DNA from: Klebsiella huaxiensis
Lineage (GTDB): Bacteria > Pseudomonadota > Gammaproteobacteria > Enterobacterales > Enterobacteriaceae
Length of the DNA stretch: 64,000 nt
NCBI RefSeq assembly: GCF_003261575.2
Contig: NZ_CP036175.1
Location: 1,674,001 to 1,738,000 of the forward strand
Direction: 5' to 3'
Of this stretch, positions 1-7,800 are shown piece by piece. The position numbers were made by a program, and so were the translations under genes. The notes under the pieces are model-generated. The model worked only from the letters and a program-made list of their open reading frames with translations. It did no database searches and was not told the DNA's origin. Each line of letters begins with the position of its first letter. The stretch's first letter is position 1.

Positions 1-143
1 CCGGTTTTCGCGGTGGGTTTGAAGATAAAGGCCGTTTTAAAGCCTTTGTGCAGGATATCCCGGTATATCTGATTGTCCATGACAACCCTGGGCTGCTGGG
101 TTCCGGTGCGCACCTGCGTCAGACTCTCGGTCAGGTTCTCTAA
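1..143 (+). CDS. glk: glucokinase, 3' end only
   Basis: The window opens inside this gene; the reading frame starts at base 3 and gives 46 residues and a stop. The tail (GFEDKGRFKAF, then VYLIVHDNPGLLGSGAHLRQ) matches the C-terminus of enterobacterial glucokinase, the cytoplasmic ATP-dependent enzyme that phosphorylates free glucose. It converges on ypdB, as in E. coli. The start, active site and promoter lie outside the window. Confidence 0.93.
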   Translation, partial: GFRGGFEDKGRFKAFVQDIPVYLIVHDNPGLLGSGAHLRQTLGQVL

Positions 144-154
144 ACCCGCCTCTT

Positions 155-179
155 ACCCGGATAAATCGTTTATCCGGGT
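155..179. terminator. hairpin between convergent glk and ypdB
   Basis: A perfect 11-bp inverted repeat (ACCCGGATAAA, loop TCG, TTTATCCGGGT) fills the 41-base gap between the glk and ypdB stop codons. Neither side has a U-run, so it may act as a weak two-way terminator or as a 3'-end stabilising stem. Confidence 0.5.
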
Positions 180-184
180 CATCT

Positions 185-925
185 CTACAAATGCATTAGC
201 TGGCGAAACTCTTTGACCTTGCTGCGGCTCACCGGGACCTGAAACTCCAGGTCGCGAAGCCGCAGAATATAGGTATTGTTGAACCAGGGTTCAATTTCGC
301 GAATTTTATTCAGATTCACGCAATATGAACGATGGCAGCGGAAGAAGTGTGCTGGCGGCAGCTTGTTACAGAACTCCGTGATATTCATCGGCATCACGAA
401 CGACTCCCGACGGGTATAAACGAACGTCATCTTTTCATGCGCTTCGGCGTAGTAGATATCATGGATGCTGGTCACGATGATGCGTTCATCTTTAATTAGA
501 TTGATCGTGTCGTTTTCCCGCGTGGGGTTGGATACCGCCCCCGTACCGGTGCTGACTTGCTGCTGTTGCCAGGCGCTGGTCAGCTTTTGCAGCATGTTAA
601 TAATGCGCGATTCCTGGTACGGTTTCAGGATGTAATCAAATGCCTCTAGCTCAAAAGCTTCTACTGCATGTTCTTTCCATGCAGTGATAAAGACAATAAA
701 GGGTTTGTGCACAAACTGACTGATATTCTGCGCCAGCAGAACACCATCCAGAGAGGGGATGTTAATGTCGAGAAAAATGGCATCGACTTTGTTGTGCTGT
801 AAAAACTTCAGCACGTCTAACCCGTCGTCAAAGGTGCCGACAATTTCCATCTGGCTATGGGTGTTAATCAGCCAGGTGAGCTCTTGTTGTGCCAGGAATT
901 CATCTTCAACAATGATGACTTTCAT
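185..925 (-). CDS. ypdB: LytTR-type response regulator YpdB (PyrR)
   Basis: Cytoplasmic response regulator of the pyruvate-responsive YpdA/YpdB system, which in E. coli switches on the transporter gene yhjX. It has a receiver domain (residues 1–120; phospho-acceptor Asp53 in FLDINIP, switch Lys in LKPYQ) and a LytTR DNA-binding domain (about 140–246; HEKMTFVYTRR, FFRCHRSYCVN). I start it at 925, not 940: the GGAG six bases upstream fits this ATG, and MKVIIVEDE is the family N-terminus. It gives 246 aa against 244 in E. coli. It follows ypdA with an 11-base gap and is surely co-transcribed. Confidence 0.94.
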   Translation of the reverse strand: MKVIIVEDEFLAQQELTWLINTHSQMEIVGTFDDGLDVLKFLQHNKVDAIFLDINIPSLDGVLLAQNISQFVHKPFIVFITAWKEHAVEAFELEAFDYILKPYQESRIINMLQKLTSAWQQQQVSTGTGAVSNPTRENDTINLIKDERIIVTSIHDIYYAEAHEKMTFVYTRRESFVMPMNITEFCNKLPPAHFFRCHRSYCVNLNKIREIEPWFNNTYILRLRDLEFQVPVSRSKVKEFRQLMHL

Positions 926-936
926 CTTATCTCCAC

Positions 937-2634
937 TCATGACAGCAAAGACTCCGTCGCCGCCTGGGGCGCATGCTGGGTTGGCACGTAGAAGGCAATT
1001 TCGGTTCCCGGGGCCAGGCGTCGGATATGCAGACCTTCGCCGTACAGCAACTTGACCCGATGATGAACATTCAGTAAACCAATTTTATTCCCCGGCATTT
1101 CGTCGGCTTCCACTCTTGCTACGACCGCCGGGTCAATGCCGTTGCCGGTATCGCGAACGCTAATTCGTACACGATTTCCGCACTCATTAATTCCGATGGT
1201 GACCACGCCTTTACCTTTACAGGGCTGTATCCCATGAACGATAGCATTTTCCACTAGCGGCTGAATAAGCAGGCTGGGGATCATGAAGCTGATTTCATCA
1301 TCAATATCATAAATCACCGTCAGCTTGTCGCCGAAGCGGGCCTGTTCAATCGCGATATAGTCCTTGATTTGATACAGCTCTCTTTTGATGTCTATCTGTT
1401 CATCATCTTTTAATTCAATGTTGTAGCGTAAATAGCGCGATAAATTAAAAATCAGCTGGCGCGCGGTGTCAGGATTCATGCGTATTGAAGACGAAATCGC
1501 ATTCAGGGCATTAAATAAAAAATGGGGATTAATTTTGCTCTGTAGCGCGCGCAGTTCGGCTTTATTGGCCATTTCACGAAGCTGTTCGGCACGAGAGACT
1601 TCCAACTGTGTAGAGATAATTTGCGACAGGCCAATTGCCATTTCCTGCAGCGAAGAAGTGATGCGATGTGCGTGGCAATAATAGATTTTTAGCGTACCGG
1701 TGACGACGCCTTTCTCCCATAACGGAATGACCAACATGGAGTGTATTTCCGGCGTTCGGTGAGCTTCATCATTGTTTTTAATAATGATTTTTCCGTAACG
1801 GATCGCCTGTTGCGTCGTTGGGCTAATAAAGTCGTCGTTATCACGGTAGTTGATTTCTCCCACGCCGACATAAGCCATCACGTGCTGGGTATTGGTAATC
1901 GCGACGGCATCGGCATTGATATCGCGGCGGATGATATCGCACACTTGTCGCAGAGATTCACTGTTAACATGGCGAAACAGCGGTAGCGTTTTGTTGGCGA
2001 TATCGAGCGCCAGTTTTGCCTGACGAGCGGCGCTGGCTTCTTTCTCACCCTCAACGCTTTGCACCAACAGGACGATAAAACCGATACAGATGCTGCCGAG
2101 GATCATCGGGATCCCAATTTTGGAGACAATGTCCATTCCTAGCGAGAGAGAAGGGGCCCACACCACGACGAGGATCATGGTCAGCGTTTCGCACAGCATC
2201 CCGGCAAGAATCCCGGCTTTCCAGCGTTGCGTTTTAGGGATTTTTCGACTGATAAAACCGGAGAGCAGGCCGGCGACAATGCTGGTGATGAAACAGGGGA
2301 TGGCTGTGACACCATCGATATCGATGAGATAGCGATGCACGCCGGCAATCACGCCCACGATCGCTCCGACCCAAGGGCCAAATAAGATACCGCCGGACAT
2401 GACTGCGATGATACGCACGTTGACCAGCGATCCCTCTACCGGCACGCCGGACCAGGTACTGAACAAGGCAAACAGGGAAAAAATCGCGGTAACGGCCAGC
2501 AGTTCTTTTGGTGTATGCGCGGATTTATGCAGAAGTTCGCGAAACAGGCGCAGACGGATAAGGAAAAAAAGGCAAATCAACATTAATGCCGCGCGGTCAA
2601 AAACTGCCAGCAGCATTGTGAATATTTCGTGCAT
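937..2634 (-). CDS. ypdA: pyruvate-sensing histidine kinase YpdA (PyrS)
   Basis: Membrane sensor kinase of the LytS type, 565 aa, the usual length. Residues 1–195 form about six membrane segments (5TM-LYT domain). A GAF domain follows (about 220–340), then the kinase core: the phospho-accepting His371 lies in NPHFLFNALNAISS, and the ATP-binding N-box lies in LIQPLVENAIVHGI. E. coli YpdA senses extracellular pyruvate and phosphorylates YpdB. It is first in the ypdAB operon and divergent from alaC across 380 bases. No strong Shine–Dalgarno is visible before the ATG. Confidence 0.93.
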   Translation of the reverse strand: MHEIFTMLLAVFDRAALMLICLFFLIRLRLFRELLHKSAHTPKELLAVTAIFSLFALFSTWSGVPVEGSLVNVRIIAVMSGGILFGPWVGAIVGVIAGVHRYLIDIDGVTAIPCFITSIVAGLLSGFISRKIPKTQRWKAGILAGMLCETLTMILVVVWAPSLSLGMDIVSKIGIPMILGSICIGFIVLLVQSVEGEKEASAARQAKLALDIANKTLPLFRHVNSESLRQVCDIIRRDINADAVAITNTQHVMAYVGVGEINYRDNDDFISPTTQQAIRYGKIIIKNNDEAHRTPEIHSMLVIPLWEKGVVTGTLKIYYCHAHRITSSLQEMAIGLSQIISTQLEVSRAEQLREMANKAELRALQSKINPHFLFNALNAISSSIRMNPDTARQLIFNLSRYLRYNIELKDDEQIDIKRELYQIKDYIAIEQARFGDKLTVIYDIDDEISFMIPSLLIQPLVENAIVHGIQPCKGKGVVTIGINECGNRVRISVRDTGNGIDPAVVARVEADEMPGNKIGLLNVHHRVKLLYGEGLHIRRLAPGTEIAFYVPTQHAPQAATESLLS

Positions 2635-2924
2635 GTGTACGCCGTGTTAATCGCGAGAAAGGAATATGATAGAAAACCTTGCAGCAGAAGGCTAGCCAAA
2701 GGCAAGAATAGGGAAAAGTCACACAAATAAAAGGGGATTGATGGCGAATCCTGGAGATTCAATCATCTCCACTCATTGTAGATAAATGAAGTAAATTAAA
2801 AGATATCAGTCTGTTAATTTTTATTAGTGAACTCACGTAGTTAGACATGATTTGTGCCGTGTTTAGTGGCGTTGATGCCCGTTTTATTCACCAGCAATTA
2901 TTTTTTATCTTCCCTCTCGACAAC

Positions 2925-2996
2925 ATGAATTTTTTCGGGTTATTTTCTAAGCGTGCCGCAACTGCGGCAGCGTCGCTCGGACGGTCCGGGCGCTAA
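2925..2996 (+). CDS. possible alanine-rich leader peptide before alaC
   Basis: A 23-codon ORF (MNFFGLFSKRAATAAASLGR...) ends 18 bases before the alaC start. It can be extended in frame to an ATG at 2847 (49 codons). Five of six consecutive codons specify alanine (GCC GCA ACT GCG GCA GCG), just where the RNA can fold into hairpins, and the next gene makes alanine. Neither start has a convincing ribosome site, so this may be chance. The rest of the 2635–3014 gap is AT-rich and must hold the divergent ypdA and alaC promoters. Confidence 0.22.
   Translation: MNFFGLFSKRAATAAASLGRSGR
2954..2992 (+). promoter_or_regulatory. tandem hairpins in the alaC leader
   Basis: Two stems lie just before alaC: TGCCGCA/TGCGGCA (2954–2969) and CGCTCGGA/TCCGGGCG with loop CGG (2974–2992). 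Neither is followed by a U-run, so neither looks like a complete intrinsic terminator. They could affect ribosome access to the alaC site GAGG at about 3006. A regulatory role is inference. Confidence 0.3.
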
Positions 2997-3014
2997 CGTT
3001 AATCTGAGGAATCT

Positions 3015-4253
3015 ATGGCTGAATTCAGTCCTGAACGCCGTTTCACGCGTATCGATCGTCTCCCCCCGTATGTTTTTAATATTACTGCTGAACTGAAGAT
3101 GGCTGCGCGCCGCCGTGGTGAAGACATTATTGATTTCAGCATGGGTAACCCCGATGGTGCGACCCCGCCGCATATCGTTGAGAAATTATGCACCGTTGCC
3201 CAGCGCCCTGATACGCATGGTTATTCCACTTCTCGTGGGATTCCTCGTCTTCGCCGCGCTATTTCACGTTGGTATCAGGATCGTTACAACGTTGAGATCG
3301 ATCCGGAGTCAGAAGCGATTGTCACCATTGGTTCAAAAGAGGGACTGGCGCATCTGATGCTGGCAACTCTCGATCATGGTGATACCGTGCTGGTGCCAAA
3401 TCCGAGTTATCCTATCCATATATACGGCGCGGTGATTGCCGGAGCCCAGGTGCGTTCGGTACCGCTGGTTGAAGGCGTTGATTTCTTCAATGAACTTGAG
3501 CGTGCTATTCGCGAGAGCTATCCGAAACCGAAAATGATGATCCTGGGTTTCCCATCCAACCCGACCGCGCAGTGCGTCGAGCTGGAATTCTTCGAGAAAG
3601 TTGTCGCGTTGGCGAAGCGTTATGACGTACTGGTAGTCCACGATCTGGCCTACGCCGATATTGTTTACGACGGCTGGAAAGCGCCTTCTATTATGCAGGT
3701 TCCCGGCGCGCGCGACGTTGCCGTCGAATTCTTTACGCTATCTAAAAGCTACAATATGGCGGGCTGGCGTATCGGATTTATGGTCGGTAATAAAACGTTG
3801 GTCAATGCGCTGGCGCGAATTAAAAGTTACCACGATTACGGTACTTTCACTCCTCTGCAGGTAGCGGCTATTGCTGCACTGGAGGGTGATCAGCAATGTG
3901 TGCGTGATATTGCCGAGCAGTATAAGCGCCGTCGCGATGTGCTGGTGAAAGGGTTACATGAGGCGGGCTGGATGGTGGAGTGTCCGAAGGCGTCGATGTA
4001 TGTGTGGGCTAAAATCCCAGAGCAGTACGCGGCGATGGGCTCGCTAGAGTTCGCCAAAAAAATGCTACAGGATGCCAAAGTCTGCGTTTCGCCGGGTATT
4101 GGCTTTGGTGATTATGGTGATACGCATGTACGGTTTGCTTTAATTGAAAACCGCGATCGCATTCGCCAGGCCATACGCGGCATTAAATCTATGTTCCGCG
4201 CCGACGGACTTCTTCCAGCCTCGACCAGGTTGACAAGCGAAAGCAACGAATGA
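3015..4253 (+). CDS. alaC: glutamate–pyruvate aminotransferase AlaC
   Basis: Cytoplasmic class I/II PLP-dependent transaminase that makes L-alanine from pyruvate with glutamate as donor. 412 aa, as in E. coli AlaC (YfdZ). The PLP Lys is K244 in TLSKSYNMAGWRIGF; NPSYP (129–133) and the cofactor-binding region VVHDLAYAD (207–215) are intact. The start has TGAGGA eight bases upstream. It is divergent from the pyruvate-sensor genes ypdAB and is followed by a strong terminator. Pyruvate links the two neighbours, but direct regulation by YpdB is not shown here. Confidence 0.95.
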   Translation: MAEFSPERRFTRIDRLPPYVFNITAELKMAARRRGEDIIDFSMGNPDGATPPHIVEKLCTVAQRPDTHGYSTSRGIPRLRRAISRWYQDRYNVEIDPESEAIVTIGSKEGLAHLMLATLDHGDTVLVPNPSYPIHIYGAVIAGAQVRSVPLVEGVDFFNELERAIRESYPKPKMMILGFPSNPTAQCVELEFFEKVVALAKRYDVLVVHDLAYADIVYDGWKAPSIMQVPGARDVAVEFFTLSKSYNMAGWRIGFMVGNKTLVNALARIKSYHDYGTFTPLQVAAIAALEGDQQCVRDIAEQYKRRRDVLVKGLHEAGWMVECPKASMYVWAKIPEQYAAMGSLEFAKKMLQDAKVCVSPGIGFGDYGDTHVRFALIENRDRIRQAIRGIKSMFRADGLLPASTRLTSESNE

Positions 4254-4255
4254 AA

Positions 4256-4284
4256 AACGGGAGCCAGCGGGCTCCCGTTTTTTT
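4256..4284. terminator. bidirectional intrinsic terminator, alaC/ypdK
   Basis: CGGGAGCC, AGC loop, GGGCTCCCG, followed by seven T on the + strand and preceded by five A, so it can stop both alaC (+) and ypdK (-). Confidence 0.88.
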
Positions 4285-4297
4285 AACATCGTTATGG

Positions 4298-4369
4298 CTA
4301 GATCATCAGGGCGAAAGTACCGGCCCAAACGATGACCATAAAAGAAATGCCCATTAAAAAGTATTTCAC
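4298..4369 (-). CDS. ypdK: YpdK single-span membrane small protein
   Basis: A 23-residue ORF starting with GTG and preceded by GGAG nine bases upstream. The product, MKYFLMGISFMVIVWAGTFA then LMI, is nearly the same as E. coli YpdK (MKYFFMGISF...). It is one hydrophobic helix with a single lysine at the start. It sits opposite alaC in the same place as in E. coli. Function is not established. The overlapping longer frame that begins MMSREILFNG is a shadow. Confidence 0.85.
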   Translation of the reverse strand: MKYFLMGISFMVIVWAGTFALMI

Positions 4370-4433
4370 GACTCATCACTCCGTGCGCTCTGCGAGACGC
4401 CTAAATGAATTTAATTTTCATGACCTGCTTTAA

Positions 4434-4474
4434 CTACCGCCAACAAAAATTGAACAATTTGTTGCTGGCGGTAG
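4434..4474. repeat. long imperfect hairpin upstream of ypdK
   Basis: CTACCGCCA at 4434–4442 pairs perfectly with TGGCGGTAG at 4466–4474. The inside (CAAAAATTG with CAATTTGTTG) can extend the stem with one mismatch and one bulge. It lies 65 bases upstream of ypdK, so it could be in that gene's 5' leader or be a protein-binding site. Otherwise 4370–4807 is AT-rich and shows only a 6-bp stem at 4576–4595. Confidence 0.5.
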
Positions 4475-4807
4475 CTACAAATTCTCTGCGCTAACTGCTC
4501 CAGATGGCGCTAATGTACGCCTAAAAAAAGAGGGAGACAAGGCCCATTTTTTTATTAATTTTTAGTTACTTACGAGTGTCGTGATTCGGCGACACATTAA
4601 TTTCATTTGGTATTAAATTCTATTCTGGCGACGGCAGCTAAGAACCGTTTTCGAACAAGCATAGCTGTTTGATTTTGAGATTTTTTTAGTTCCAATTAAC
4701 CCTGGAGAGTCGCATCCCGTTTTAGATAAACGGTGTTTTTCAAAGGATTGCTTAAGGCGATAAAGTGCCTGTTGCCCTATGGCAAAAAGCGAAAGAGCGG
4801 TGAGCTG

Positions 4808-4978
4808 ATGAAACTTCTGGTGACCTGCTTAGTCGTCATGTTGAATGTTGCAAAGCTCATAAGAAGGCGTGTGCTCGCCACCATGTTGGATGTTTACAAC
4901 ATGGTGGCGACAGTGCTATATACAGCAGCCAGATTCTATAAAGGAAAACTCAAATTATCGAATGCTAATGTCCATTAA
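4808..4978 (+). CDS. unknown small protein, possibly membrane-associated
   Basis: A 56-codon ORF starting MKLLVTCLVVMLNVAKLIRR, with GGTGAG seven bases before the ATG. It has a hydrophobic N-terminal stretch, an Arg cluster and a second apolar stretch (TMLDVYNMVATVLYTAARF). Two similar peptides (VMLNVAK, TMLDVYN) come from a 17–18-bp direct repeat 45 bases apart (4837–4853 and 4882–4899). A perfect 14-bp hairpin lies inside the frame and a + strand terminator follows at 5124. I do not recognise it. A structured RNA rather than a protein is equally possible. Confidence 0.33.
   Translation: MKLLVTCLVVMLNVAKLIRRRVLATMLDVYNMVATVLYTAARFYKGKLKLSNANVH
4875..4910. repeat. perfect 14-bp inverted repeat
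   Basis: TCGCCACCATGTTG, loop GATGTTTA, CAACATGGTGGCGA. The arms match perfectly and no T-run follows, so it is not a standard terminator. It lies inside the unknown ORF 4808–4978. Confidence 0.7.
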
Positions 4979-5123
4979 AAGATGATTTCATAATCACACT
5001 GATGAGCGTCGTCCAGGTTGATGTAAAATCAGTTATAACTAATTTTAATAATGCTTTTAGAATTCAGCTATGAAGCGAAGTTTGGGTGCATGGTTTATTT
5101 TAGGATTATCTTAGATAGTGCGC

Positions 5124-5157
5124 CATTGAGCGGGCGCTCGATGCTGGTTTTTATTTT
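5124..5157 (+). terminator. probable intrinsic terminator of a + strand transcript
   Basis: CATTGAG, loop CGGGCG, CTCGATG (one G·T pair), then CTGG and a T-rich tract. No recognised + strand gene lies upstream except the small ORF 4808–4978, so this supports a real transcript there. Confidence 0.55.
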
Positions 5158-5183
5158 CATATATAGACAAAATGATTTTGTTA

Positions 5184-6047
5184 TCATTTGAAAATAGTAT
5201 CTGAAGTTGGGTTTTCAGTATCAATGTAGTTTGAAATCATCCCCTCGGCAATGAGTTTCTCCATTACCATACTAAATTTTTCACTTTTGACGTTTCCAGT
5301 GGCATTCAGAATATTACTATTGAAAGCAGGGTTGGAGCGAATGATGTAATTGATGAATTCAAGTAAAAGTTTGTTCTGTGGGATAAATGAATCGTCATGA
5401 ACTATCTTATCTTTAAAAATATTTAATGGTTTTTCTGAGCATTCCAGGGGGCGGCTGCTGATTGTATGCTCGTGAATTTTTTCAATAGCCTGATTGGTGA
5501 TATACAGCTTATTCAACGAGATTGTCGGTTTCTCATCCTCATCAGGAGTAAAGTGGCAAAAGACGACATTTCTTGCTGGAGATATAATGCTTATTCTTTG
5601 TTCTGAAAGGGTGATTTCTGGGTTCTCCAGTATCTCCATTAGATTTCTGGAGTGGCTGTACCACAGGCCTGAAACAGAAACTTTGAGTTTGAACTGTGTT
5701 ACAGGAGAGCCGTATTGGGTCTCCAGATTAGGCTCACTTTCGTTGAGCGTCAGGATAGTATTTATTTTTGAATGCTGCGACCAGGATCTTTCGCTTCTGC
5801 TGACTTCATCAATATTTGAGGCATTATAAAAATAGGGCTTACTACTGCCCATGTCATGTCTAATTGCACTTTTTAATGTCCCATGTGTTTTACCTAACTT
5901 AAGACAAAGATTGATGGCTCCAATATCATGCCAGTGAAGCAAATCTTCTAGTTCACAGTTTAATAATTTTTGTGCACGCGAAATTGAACAGTATTCCAGC
6001 GGCGGAAGATTGTTTAACTTCCATATGTTTCGTTCTTTTTTGTTCAT
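5184..6047 (-). CDS. unknown 287-aa protein, AT-rich, probably acquired
   Basis: I do not recognise this protein family. It is AT-rich with codon use unlike the flanking core genes, and it lies on the 3' side of a tRNA gene, a classic integration spot. The N-terminal part (about residues 10–50, with LPPLEYCSISRAQKLLNCEL) has the look of a small helical DNA-binding or adaptor module. The middle is mixed and the last 60 residues look helical, perhaps winged-helix. No signal peptide or membrane span. No convincing Shine–Dalgarno before the ATG. A regulator left from a mobile element is a guess. Confidence 0.6.
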   Translation of the reverse strand: MNKKERNIWKLNNLPPLEYCSISRAQKLLNCELEDLLHWHDIGAINLCLKLGKTHGTLKSAIRHDMGSSKPYFYNASNIDEVSRSERSWSQHSKINTILTLNESEPNLETQYGSPVTQFKLKVSVSGLWYSHSRNLMEILENPEITLSEQRISIISPARNVVFCHFTPDEDEKPTISLNKLYITNQAIEKIHEHTISSRPLECSEKPLNIFKDKIVHDDSFIPQNKLLLEFINYIIRSNPAFNSNILNATGNVKSEKFSMVMEKLIAEGMISNYIDTENPTSDTIFK

Positions 6048-6503
6048 GATGGTATTGTCTTGTGAAAATGATGTTGAATTAACTTAAAATGTGTTTTGAT
6101 GAACCTTTCTCATTTTTTATGCTGTTAACTTCACATTAACGAATTGATTAAAGGTTAGCGTTAATCTTGTTTCCCATTGAGACTGGCTTAAATGTTATTT
6201 AAGATGCACATTCTATCAGCTATTTTATAACGGTTAAATATGTCTATGATAAAAAACTTCGCTGATATGATAAGTTTAATTTATTATTTATCTCGTGAAT
6301 TTTTGTTGTTTTAATTATCTATTTTTTGTATTTAATCCAGTTATCATAGGTAGCAAGGATTTCAGTATGGTGCATTATCAGGCGTGAAGAAGATGGCGTA
6401 ATAGGGACCGGGTAAAAAGCGAACTTTGCTTGATAAGCACGATCAACCGTTCAATGGTAAATCGGGCGATACGAGTGAATATAATGAAGGTGGTGTTGGA
6501 AAG
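6048..6503. other. AT-rich intergenic stretch beside tRNA-Arg
   Basis: 456 bases without a convincing ORF. It should hold the promoter of the unknown gene 5184–6047. An inverted pair ATTAACG (6135–6141) and CGTTAAT (6159–6165) lies about 90 bases upstream of that start and could be an operator. No integrase fragment or copy of the tRNA 3' end was seen here by eye. Confidence 0.4.
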
Positions 6504-6575
6504 TGTCCCCTGCAGGAATCGAACCTGCAACTAGCCCTTAGGAGGGGCTCGTTATATCCATTTAACTAAGGGGAC
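6504..6575 (-). tRNA. argW: tRNA-Arg(CCU)
   Basis: The cloverleaf is complete: acceptor GTCCCCT/AGGGGAC, anticodon stem AGCCC/GGGCT with loop CTCCTAA (anticodon CCU, reading AGG), T arm GCAGGTTCGATTCCTGC, discriminator A. Its place next to yfdC matches argW, the attachment site of the KpLE1 prophage in E. coli K-12. After the discriminator the genome reads CTT instead of CCA, so the 3' end must be added by the CCA-adding enzyme. Confidence 0.96.
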
Positions 6576-6649
6576 GAAGCGTCGGGATTATAGCGTTTTT
6601 TTCCTTGCAGGTTAAGCAGGTATGGTCTGACTGCTCAAACTGTCGCCAC

Positions 6650-7543
6650 TTAATGCCCTTTTTTTGCTTTAGCTCGGGATTTTTTCTCGTGGGCCATGTC
6701 GTTACGGATCTGCGCATGGCTAAGTAAGGCAAAAATAAAGGTCCCGCCGCAAACGTTGCCGGCAAGAGTCGGTAAAGCAAAGGGCCAGATGAATTCTTGC
6801 CACGGTAGCGTCCCATTGAATACCAGATAGAAAATTTCGACGCTGCCGACCACAATATGAGTCGTATCAGCAAGTGCAATGAGCCAGGTCATCAGGATAA
6901 TGACCACAATCTTTGCAGAGCCTGCCGCAGGAAACATCCACACCATGGTGGCGACCAGCCAGCCGGAAATTATCGCATTAGCGAACATCTCCGTGGGGGT
7001 GTTGCTCATCACTTTTAAACTGATGCTCTGGAAGGCCTCAAGTGTGGGGTCATCAAACACCGGCATGATATCAAATGCCCATGCCGCAATCGCGGTGCCA
7101 ATTAAATTACCTATCAGCACTACGCCCCAAAGGCGCAACAAAAGACCAATATTACTCAGCGTGGGCTTATGCATTATGGGTAATACAGCGGTAACGGTGT
7201 TTTCGGTAAACAGTTGTTGGCGCGCGAGGATGACAATAACAAAACCAAAAGTGTAGCCGAGATTTTCCAGTAAAAAACCGCCGGGAATTTCACCAATATG
7301 CACATGAAAGATGCCTTTTGCTACCAGCGAAGCTCCCATCGAAAGGCCTGCTGCGATGGCTGACCACAACAGCGCCATGGCATCACGCTCAAGTTCTTTC
7401 TCTCCTTCCTGGCGAATCTCTTCATGGGTCGCCATTGCTTGAGAAGGCAATCTCTCTTCATCAATCTCAATTTTCTCACCTTGTTGTTTTTCATCACTTT
7501 CTACTTCGATCTCTTCACTTTCATGGTGAGTTTGCGGATTCAT
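6650..7543 (-). CDS. yfdC: formate/nitrite transporter-family inner-membrane protein YfdC
   Basis: 297 aa, FNT family. A long charged, acidic N-terminal tail (1–50) precedes about six membrane helices (roughly 60–285). The family's re-entrant regions are present (MGASLVAKGIF, FTENTVTAVLPIM, FANAIISGWLVA). The C-terminus is basic (KKSRAKAKKGH). Transport substrate is not established for YfdC. The start has GGGGA upstream. It is divergent from mlaA; the 257-base gap shows no clear operator. Confidence 0.9.
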   Translation of the reverse strand: MNPQTHHESEEIEVESDEKQQGEKIEIDEERLPSQAMATHEEIRQEGEKELERDAMALLWSAIAAGLSMGASLVAKGIFHVHIGEIPGGFLLENLGYTFGFVIVILARQQLFTENTVTAVLPIMHKPTLSNIGLLLRLWGVVLIGNLIGTAIAAWAFDIMPVFDDPTLEAFQSISLKVMSNTPTEMFANAIISGWLVATMVWMFPAAGSAKIVVIILMTWLIALADTTHIVVGSVEIFYLVFNGTLPWQEFIWPFALPTLAGNVCGGTFIFALLSHAQIRNDMAHEKKSRAKAKKGH

Positions 7544-7800
7544 GAATTTTCCCCTGCTATTGAACTTAATTATAAGCGTAGAGATGTTTCAGCTATCCAT
7601 GTCTGGATAACCTCCTAAATTCTTCACAATGACAAGATTAGCAATACGGACATTGCAAAATATGTATAGAATTGTGGGGCAACAATTATGCCAAAGAAGG
7701 CTATGCTGAAAGCAGGCACATGCTTACGGGCGATATCTTAATGGAGGCAGCTGTCCCCGGATAACCCCCAGCGATAGCTAAAATTAACAGGGAGACACCT

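Noticed and set aside
2741..2785. 14-codon ORF with AAGGGG upstream in the ypdA–alaC gap
   Set aside because: Too short to support, with no composition or structure pointing to a leader role.
4733..4807. GTG-started extension of the small ORF at 4808
   Set aside because: No ribosome site before the GTG, while the internal ATG has GGTGAG; the added residues are just basic sequence.
4380..6500. Duplicated tRNA-Arg 3' end marking an att site
   Set aside because: I looked for copies of the T-arm/acceptor end (TGCAGGGGAC) on the accessory side and saw none.
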